64,000 nucleotides of DNA from the NCBI RefSeq assembly GCF_033958435.1, contig NC_134144.1, forward strand, positions 9,232,010 to 9,296,009. Reading direction: 5' to 3'. Positions within the stretch are counted from its first letter, which is position 1. Every line of letters starts with the position of its first letter. This DNA is from Carettochelys insculpta. Lineage: Eukaryota; Chordata; Testudines; Carettochelyidae. Positions 57,155-64,000 of this stretch are shown one piece after another. The notes under the pieces are model-generated. The model worked only from the letters and a program-made list of their open reading frames with translations, was not told the origin of the DNA and made no database searches. The position numbers and the translations under genes are program-made.

Positions 57155-58060
57155 ATAGCTCTGCTTTCAGCCCCAGAAAGGCAGAGAAAGTGACTGGTGG
57201 CTGGATGAAGTCCAGTGACTCACAGGGTGAGACAGCTGGCCACCAGAGCTGGCACAGCCCACTCCCTTTGGGCTAGGAGTGTTGTTCTACACATCTTATG
57301 GCTAAGGCCAGGCCTGGGTGGGAGTATGGAGAAGCAATGCCTAGGAAAAGAGGTGTTACATGACAGAGCTGACCTCCCATGACAGGTAATGGGATAGGGA
57401 AGAAGGGGATGGAGACCATGTATAGGCCCTGAACTAGGTGTGGAAGGGAGGAGTCACATGGGGAGTAGGTCAAACGGCTGGTGTGCCCCTCGTAGCCATC
57501 TCTAATGGTCACCTCTGAGCAAGCCCATCCTCAGGGCACCTGTGAATACCACCCAACACGTCTGTCAAAATGCACAGAGACTGAAGTGGGGGAAGGAGTG
57601 GACCCCACCCGAAAGGGTTTCCAAGCTGTGGAAGAAGGTTATTCGAACAAACCTGAGGGCAAGATGCGTCACATAACCTATTTTTTAGTGTATTGAATGT
57701 GTTCAGATTTATTATTTAATAACCTCTATTTGGTGTGCTATTTCTTAGGATCACTTGACTCACCATCTGTACTGTACTAAATCACTTTTGTTTATTAATA
57801 AACCCACCATAAATAATTGTTATGTGCTTTGGGGAATGGAGTGCGTGCATCTCTCCCTTTGCACTCAGATTGATGCTGTACAGATCTCTGTACAGCATAA
57901 GACAGATTTATCTGGGGCTTTGGCCCCTAGAGGGGCCGTGTATATGAGTATTGCACTGTCCTCTTTTCAGTTCAGGGGTCCCTGCCTGTGTTGCAACAGG
58001 CTAGTGTATCTACTCTACAAGACACAGGGAGGCTGAGTTGTAAGGGGAAACATGGCACCC
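57155..58060. other. Unassigned; possible LTR-type sequence
   Basis: No coding match. A TTTATTAATAAACCCACC patch at about 57790-57808 could be part of an LTR, but there is no supporting structure. Confidence 0.3.
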
Positions 58061-58064
58061 TGGT

Positions 58065-58225
58065 GTCTCGGCACATCAGTTTCCAAAGTGGTCCAGCCCT
58101 TTCACTAATACAAACTACTCAAGATACTCAGTCCAAAACAGACTGCAAAGGGTAACAGAGGGCTTCCACAATACTAAGGGACTGGACAAGAAACTGGAAG
58201 ATGAAGTTTCACGTTGATAAATGCA
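58065..58225 (+). mobile_element. CR1 fragment (degraded)
   Basis: GGACTGGACAAGAAACTGG and AAGTTTCACGTTGATAAATG encode a broken 'LDRLE...MKFNVDKCK' block of the CR1 RT C-terminal region. Several frameshifts. Confidence 0.5.
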
Positions 58226-58510
58226 AAGATTCACAAACAGATTCCTCAGGTACATCCTTTGCATCACACGGCAAGACTTGGTCACAGATGAGGAACTTTG
58301 GAACAGAGCAGGACAAGACCCACTTGACAGTCAAAGCAAGAGAAGAAAGTGGGGATGGCTAGGCCACACTTAGGAAACCATCATCCAGCACAGTCCGTCA
58401 AGCTCTCACATGGAACCCGCAAGGAACATGCAAAAGGGGAAGCCCTCCAACAATGTGGAGAAGATCTACTCAGACTGAAGAGCAACAACTGGGGAATACC
58501 TGGGGGTCAG
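58225..58510 (+). pseudogene. Non-LTR retrotransposon RT C-terminal fragment (not CR1)
   Basis: Plus strand: 'NRFLRYILCITRQDLVTDEE' then 'LWNRAGQDPLD', 'RRKWGWLGHT', 'SHMEPARNMQKGKPSN'. This order (LRxIL...W.D.ISNEELWxR...RRxRWxWIGHxLR...WxPxGxRxRGRP) marks the C-terminal end of an endonuclease-reverse transcriptase LINE, which I take to be RTE-like. The clade is uncertain. The copy is broken by a stop and shifts. Confidence 0.55.
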
Positions 58511-58559
58511 CTAAAAGTTTTGTTCTGAGACAAAGTGAAGTGGAGGAGCCTTGTAGATA

Positions 58560-58905
58560 ATCTATGCTCTACTCGGAGTACAGGGGTTTAAGTCAATGCA
58601 CATTGGAAAATATAATCCCAACTATACCTATGAAAGGATGGAGTCTAAATCAGCTGTTACCACATATGAGAGAGATCTTGGATTCACTGTATATAGTTCT
58701 GTGGAAACATCCACTCGCTACACAGCAGTATAAAAGATTACAAAAAAATGTTGGGAATCATTAGGAAAAAGCCAGACAAGAAGACTGGAAATACTAGTTC
58801 CTCTGCAGAAATCCATGGTACATCTGCATATTTACTATTGCATTAAGCTCTGAGCACCACATCTCTAAAAGATGGAATGCAAAAAGGCACGACATAAGAC
58901 TAGGG
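58560..58905 (+). mobile_element. CR1/L3-type LINE 3' half, left part
   Basis: In changing frames: 'MHIGKYNPNYTYERMES', 'YERDLGFTVYSSVETSTRYT', 'TRRLEILVPLQKSMVHLHIY' match the L3-type CR1 C-terminal region. It is interrupted at 58906 by a hAT element and resumes at about 59493. Confidence 0.8.
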
Positions 58906-59492
58906 CAGGGGTCGGCAACCAAAACAGCAAGAAAAGCCATTTAAAAAAAAAAAAAATTTGTAAAAATTCAAGAGCCACAATGCATGTGGAAAGTCCTTAA
59001 TAGATAACAAACCATACTTTAATACCCTTGTTTTAAGAACAGTGCACATAAAATGATTCGTAATACAATACATGTTTACCACAGGATTTTACAAACTTGT
59101 TATGTATTCGACTTCCTTACACGACGTGTGTGTTTGTACCACTGTCTTCCTGACTGTCACTCCTGAACCTACTTTGATTATGACAATTTTACTTCATCTT
59201 TAATTTCAGTTTTCTTTCTTGAAATGGGTGTTGCCTTTCACAGCGGGAACGCTGCCAGCTTCCTTTTCCTAATACAGACTATTAGTAACATGATCAAAAC
59301 ACAGATACATTACTGTATCCCACAATGCATTGCACATATTAAAGGGGGAGCTACCCAATGTTTTGAGGTCACGTATCGGTTTGCTATTTAGATATGAGTT
59401 GTTCATTGTTGGGCTTTTAGACATTCACTGTTCATCAAAAATAATCAAGAGGGTTTTTTTTAAATACTTTGCAGTTATAGCAGTGGGAGGGA
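58906..59492 (-). mobile_element. hAT non-autonomous element, copy 2, nested in L3
   Basis: Begins with an intact terminus CAGGGGTCGGCAACC at 58906. The body is inverted relative to copy 1 (53949-54526), with matches such as GTTTTGAGGTCACGTATCGG and ATTGTTGGGCTTTTAGACAT. The far end stops short: about the last 60 bp of the family, including the second terminus, are missing. CR1/L3 sequence continues on both sides. Confidence 0.8.
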
Positions 59493-59885
59493 AGGGTTTC
59501 AGTATAAGACGACAATAATAAGACTGGGACTTTTCAGCTTGGAAAAGAGATGACTAATGGTGTCTATGCTCAAAATTGGGGTCAATTAAGAGGCAGCAGG
59601 TTTAAAATACACAAAATTAGTATTTCTTTACTCAGTGCACAAACTGTGGAGCTCTTTGCCAGAGGTTTGTGTGACAGACCCATCAATAACTATTACCCAG
59701 TATGGGCAAGGATTCAGACTCATACTCTGAAGTGCCCTACATGTGTTTGCAAGAACCTGGAAAGGGGATGGATTGACAATTAGATGCTCTGTTCATTCCC
59801 TCGGAAGCACCTGGCATTGGCTGTTGTGAGGACAAAGGGAGCTGCACTAGATGGGCCATTGGTCTGACCTGTTCTTAAAGAGTGT
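59493..59885 (+). mobile_element. CR1/L3-type LINE 3' half, right part
   Basis: AATAAGACTGGGACTTTTCA, GCAGCAGGTTTAAAATACAC, GCACCTGGCATTGGCTGTTG and GATGGGCCATTGGTCTGACC are landmark phrases of the L3-type CR1 3' region. The copy ends near CTGTTCTTAAAGAG. Confidence 0.88.
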
Positions 59886-59889
59886 GAAG

Positions 59890-60685
59890 AGGGTAAAAGT
59901 GGAATTTGCTCTCCTCTGTGTTACACTGGGCAACTCTCTGAAATCCAGGTTTATTTTTTGTTGCATGTTTGTTTTTCAGATCCCCCTGTTAGGAATGTTG
60001 AAAAGAAATATGAGGCTCTCTCTTTAAATAGCTGGTTTAGCCTTCCCATGCAGTGCCAGACAATCAAACTGCCTCCACCTCTATTTTACAGGTAGAGGAC
60101 ATTGCCGTCAGCCTGAATGTGTTCAATTTGTCCTAATGAGGGTCTGTGCTAATCTTTGGGAATTACTACTTCCAGTTGCCACACTGTGCTAAGGCCAGAC
60201 TATTACATGCAGTCCTGCTGCGTGTGTCGATTTGCTTTCACTTTGTTCTCTTTTGAGACTCTTTAGTAGCCTGAGAAAATAATATGTTGGGCATTTCAGG
60301 AGAAAACCAAGGTGGAGAATGCAAATCAAAGCCTCATTTCTGCAGTGAAAGTCCAAATGCCTTTTATGTCACTGAAATTACTTCAGATTTAATGCAACAT
60401 TCTCTCAAAATGCTGACAGCTCGCAATGCTCCATAATATCAGTAGTGCTCAGCACTTTGCAAGACTCACAGCAGGGTCTGGCCCTACGTGACGGAATATT
60501 TGTCCAGGCACTATTATTTTTGTGTTCTCCCTAAAACAGATGCTTCCCCCAGCCCTCAATGCAAAGGTAGGATGTGGCACATCCACCGAAATCAAAATGC
60601 AGCATTTCTGTACCCACAAGTTAGTATCATGATGCAGATAAAAAGATAGTTTTAGTTGTGGGGGGAGGTCCTGAAACGAAGTCTC
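59890..60685. other. Unassigned sequence
   Basis: No recognised feature. Confidence 0.45.
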
Positions 60686-60690
60686 ACTGG

Positions 60691-60850
60691 GGGTATATAT
60701 ACACTACAGAGTTATTCTGGAATAGTTTATTCTGGGGACATTCCAAAATAAACTATGCTGGAATAACGCATCCACACTACAGGGAAGCCCTAAAATAAGC
60801 AAAACCTATTCCACAACAGCATACACACACAAGATCCTATTTTGGATTAG
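60691..60850 (+). mobile_element. Left half of a TTTCAAAATA-class MITE
   Basis: GGGTATATATACACTACAG is a mutated GGGTACGTCTACAC-type end; TTATTCTGGAATAG and TTCCAAAATAAACTATG follow. No right terminus is seen. Confidence 0.5.
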
Positions 60851-60854
60851 AGCC

Positions 60855-63800
60855 CCTGAAAGCAGTGCTCAGAGCTGCTGCTCAGGGATGGAACCTCCTG
60901 GCACCTCAGCCTGCAAAATCATTCCGGCCGTACTTTTTGCACAACTGTGGTGTGGTTGTGTGTAGGACTTGGTGGGCCCTGGTAAAGGTGATGGGCAGAG
61001 TCTGCAGCTGTCTAGGGCCAGTGCTGTGGATTTAGAGTCCCAAGTGCTGCCATTGCAAGGTTCAAGCATCCTCAACCTTGGAATTGTCACCCCACACCAG
61101 CTAGTAGCTGCAGTTGTCAAAGGCTGGCCTCTGGAGACCAGCCCCAGGGCTGTAGACAGAGCAGCTCTAGGTGACTAACTAGTGGAGGCATTAAGCTAGG
61201 AACACAAAGAAACTGGAGTTAATCTCAAGGAACAGTGGTCACCTCGAAAATGAACATCACGATGAACAGCGAAAGGGGAAGCAGGTCAGGCTTACAGGGG
61301 AAAGCAGTCTCAGCTGGCAGGGGGCAGGCCCATGGTAGAGGAGAGCTGGTGATGACCAGGTACTCGTCTAGCAAGTAGATGGGAGCGGAAGGAGAAAGGC
61401 AGGTGACTTCCAGTTCCTAGGGACCAAGTGCTCACTTTAAGGAAATGGTGTTTGCCAGCGGCTTGTTCAAATGGCAGGATGGGTGCTGGAGAAGGGGTTT
61501 GTCTGACTCAAGCAGGTAGCTGCTGGCTGTGGTACTTTATTGAGCTGAGACCAGGGCGCACACAGTGACTGGTGATATGGGGGGACAGGGGCATGGCTAT
61601 AAAGTGGAGGAAAGTGGATTTGCTGAGGAAAGAGATAAATCTGAGCGGCATTTCCCTTGGTCTCTATAAAATTTCTGCTCACTGGGGACTCTGGTAAACC
61701 CACATGGCTGTACGGCTCACTGAGAAGAACTGGGGGCTGCAGGAGCTGAGTATTGCAGTACATACAGTCTTGCAGAGGTGTGCGATCAAAATGAAAAAAA
61801 TGCCTCTGAGACTCATTACCAGGTATGCCAAAGCACTGCCATTAATCCCTGACCCAGAAGGGGTCGACAGCCACTCCACAGGAGCCCACAAGGATGTTTC
61901 CAAAAATATGAGTCTGGCCCTGCAAAGAACGGAGAAAGGGAAATAGAAATCTGTCTCTACAATACACGGCGTCTGAGGGGCAAACATTGCGGTGCATGGT
62001 GCTTAGCCTGTGTTAGCCCTCACTTGCTTTTCGTAAGTGCTCCTAGTCGCTTTTGTCAGCGTTGCGTGCGTGTTTGCATCTGCTTTCATCTCGGAAAGAA
62101 CTCTCATTTCCCTTTCCTGCAGAGCTGTAGGCACTTGATTGTAAGACTGGCTTTGTTGCCTTCTGTCCTGAGGTTGACGGGCATGTTCTTGATCCACTGC
62201 AGGACAACTTGTTACTACCTGTGTTAAGCCAATGAGCAGAGACCTTTAAAGACATCCTGGGGTATGGATTTTTACTGGACAAATCGGGGGGCAGGGAGCT
62301 ACAGACAAGTTTTAAGAAACAGCTTCTGTCCTTACACCACTGAAACAGCACAACGGAGGCCCCTGATTACTCCTCCTTTAACCCTTCATTACCCTGGGTT
62401 GTGTTCCTTTACCCAGCCTGAGAAAGCAGTGCTGCTTTCCAGAAGCTTTTTTTAATTAATTTTTAAGCCCATCAATTCAATTTTCAGCCAATTAGCACCG
62501 CAAGCCATAGGCAGGAGTCATTAATGGTTCTACCGAGCAGGCATGAGCAGCACAGCTTTCCATTCATCTTGTTTCTTCTGATCAGTAAAACCAGCTGGAA
62601 CACACAGGTCAAATGAAAATTGCCTGATTTGTGTCCCACGTAAGGTCACCCCAGCGATTGCTCAATGGTGTCTGGGGAACATGGAGTTCCGGAACACTTT
62701 TTGTTCTCTCAATAATTTACCCATTTTTAGAGAGACTTTAAAACAAACCGCAAGCGGCTTCTTTAGCCAGTCAACTCCCCTTTCGCTTTTTAGTTTGTCC
62801 AATTTCATTCTTCACAGTGTTGTTGTCTGGGAACTTATTAGCAACAGAAAGCAAAGATAAAGCCCTTAGCCTGGAGCCCCTAATAAGGGGTGGTGGGGGC
62901 GGCATGCCAACAGAGGAGTCATCCTGCAGAAACTGATCAGGAAGGATCGAACTGCACAGTACTGCCTGATGCACCCTGACTGTGGTGTGCAGCAGGGAGG
63001 AATTATTTATTACACCCCCTATAAAAAGCACAGCTCTCTTTGGCTCCAGCTGAGTGAACACATGGTACATGGGGGTGTTGGAACACCCCAATTTTTATGG
63101 GGGGTCCCAGCTGCCAGTCCTTTGTCCCCCCCAACTCAACCCCCCCAATCCCTGTCGGGGGGCCCCCCTTGTAGAAATGTCCCAGCTCCCAGACTCAGCT
63201 TGGAAATGAGGTACAGACAGAGGGAAGAGGGAGCTGGCTTTCAGCACTCTTGCTATTAAAAGTGTTTCAGCATTACTGGCTGTGGCTGTCCAGGGTTACC
63301 AGACCCATGGCCCTGCCTTCTTGCTACTTCCTTCCTACTGCTTGGCTCTGGATCAGCAAATCTGCGGCACAGCAACAATTCTGGCTGAGCCCCCAAGGGT
63401 CTGTGCAAAGTCAGGAAGGGAATTCTTAGGCTCTCTCCTTCCTCCACACGTGTGACCGAGTAGGGTGTGAGGGTTTTATTCCCCTGCTTAAGTTGCAGGT
63501 GTTTCCTGGTGCCCTGTAGTAACACCAGGTGGGTGCCTCAGTTTCTCCAGGCACAGTGTCAGCACCCAGTGGTAACGAGAGCTTCAGTGTGATGGCTTCT
63601 CCCACGTGGATAACGGGAGTTTCCTAGTCTTTGTAACCTAAGCAAGATGACGCCTTTCTTCCCCAGGAACCAGGGCAAAAGAGAAAGACGTGGCCTGGCT
63701 AGTTTGAACGGGAACTAGGCAGTCGGAGAGGGGCATTCTTTTGTCTGGCTAGAGAGGGAGGAAGGAGAGCCAGGTCCTGGCTCCTGTCCTGTTGGTGGGC

Positions 63801-64000
63801 CTGCCCACCCCCCCACCACTGCTGGAAGGCCTCTGCGGCCCATGGTTGGAGTGAGGGGAGGTGTGCTCCAGGCTGCGCCCCACTCCCCTCCTGGCATCTC
63901 CCATTGGCTGCTAATCCCTCCTCCTGGGCCTGGGCCTGGTCCCTTTTGGCTGCTGGACTTTTAGCATCCCAGAGGCCTCAAGCCACTGGCAGAGGTACCT
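60855..64000. other. Unassigned sequence with a possible small repeat
   Basis: About 3.1 kb. GGGGGTGTTGGAACACCCCA near 63069 resembles the start of a turtle repeat with 'GGTGCTGGAAC' ends, but I cannot define it. The right edge (63420-64000) is GC-rich and may be LTR-like. No coding feature supported. Confidence 0.35.

Noticed and set aside
1..64000. CRISPR arrays, bacterial operons, phage modules or rRNA genes
   Set aside because: No regularly spaced direct repeats, ribosome-site-led gene strings or rRNA landmarks were seen; the content is vertebrate interspersed repeats.

Overview
The window looks like vertebrate nuclear DNA, most likely from a turtle. That reading rests on repeat content: CR1 LINEs of several subfamilies (one with the ATTCTATG-type 3' end), L2 fragments, a MIR-type SINE, Penelope-like elements (PLEs), Harbinger-type DNA elements with GGCCTGGTCTACACTAG-like ends, hAT elements with a CAGGGGTCGGCAACC end, and small TA-flanked Tigger-like elements. 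No bacterial signal (operons, ribosome sites) is present. I find no host exon, tRNA, rRNA or CRISPR array that I can support. The window is intergenic or deep-intronic DNA with a mosaic of old, nested transposon copies, and every recognisable protein-coding stretch is a decayed transposon gene.

Layout. 0-5.3 kb: a MIR-type SINE, then a long CR1 (ORF1 tail, endonuclease, reverse transcriptase) split by a palindromic PLE insertion and ending at a Harbinger transposase fragment. 5.3-8.9 kb: unassigned. 8.9-10.9 kb: two CR1 3' ends. 11.4-12.2 kb: an LTR-like repeat whose relative lies inverted at 41.5-42.6 kb. 15.1-16.4 kb: a PLE with a reverse-transcriptase tail, a GIY-YIG endonuclease and a 3' end. 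18.9-20.25 kb: a minus-strand CR1 and a Harbinger-type element. 22.9-25.4 kb: a GC-rich Tigger-like element, a tiny palindromic PLE, and a CR1 broken by another palindromic PLE. 26.5-33.4 kb: Harbinger-type and Tigger-like elements, one nested in another. 34.2-35.1 kb: a complex PLE cluster. 37.0-42.9 kb: a Harbinger-type element, a SINE head, a PLE tail, an LTR-like repeat with a hAT-like insert. 44.3-47.1 kb: CR1, L2 fragments and a 449-bp hairpin element. 49-53.5 kb: three more Harbinger-type elements and CR1 tails. 53.9-59.9 kb: two inverted copies of one hAT element and several CR1/LINE pieces. 60-64 kb: mostly unassigned.

The most interesting signal is the PLE set. Nine PLE 3' regions carry the layout of a minimal hammerhead ribozyme (CTGANGA, a GTGGG/CCCAC-type stem, GAAA, then GC-N4-GC-TC), intact in some copies and decayed in others. 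Five PLE insertions share one architecture: an inverted pair of 3'-terminal units, flanked by a target duplication (exact 10, 12, 13 and 11 bp in four, a diverged one in the fifth), with one arm carrying an extra terminal extension of about 35-41 nt that the other lacks. This fits what is known of Penelope pseudo-LTRs and their short extension, here reduced almost to the two repeats alone.

A second theme is Harbinger mobilisation: a broken Harbinger transposase fragment and a set of short elements with related ends occur in the same window, and most measurable copies have exact 3-bp target duplications.
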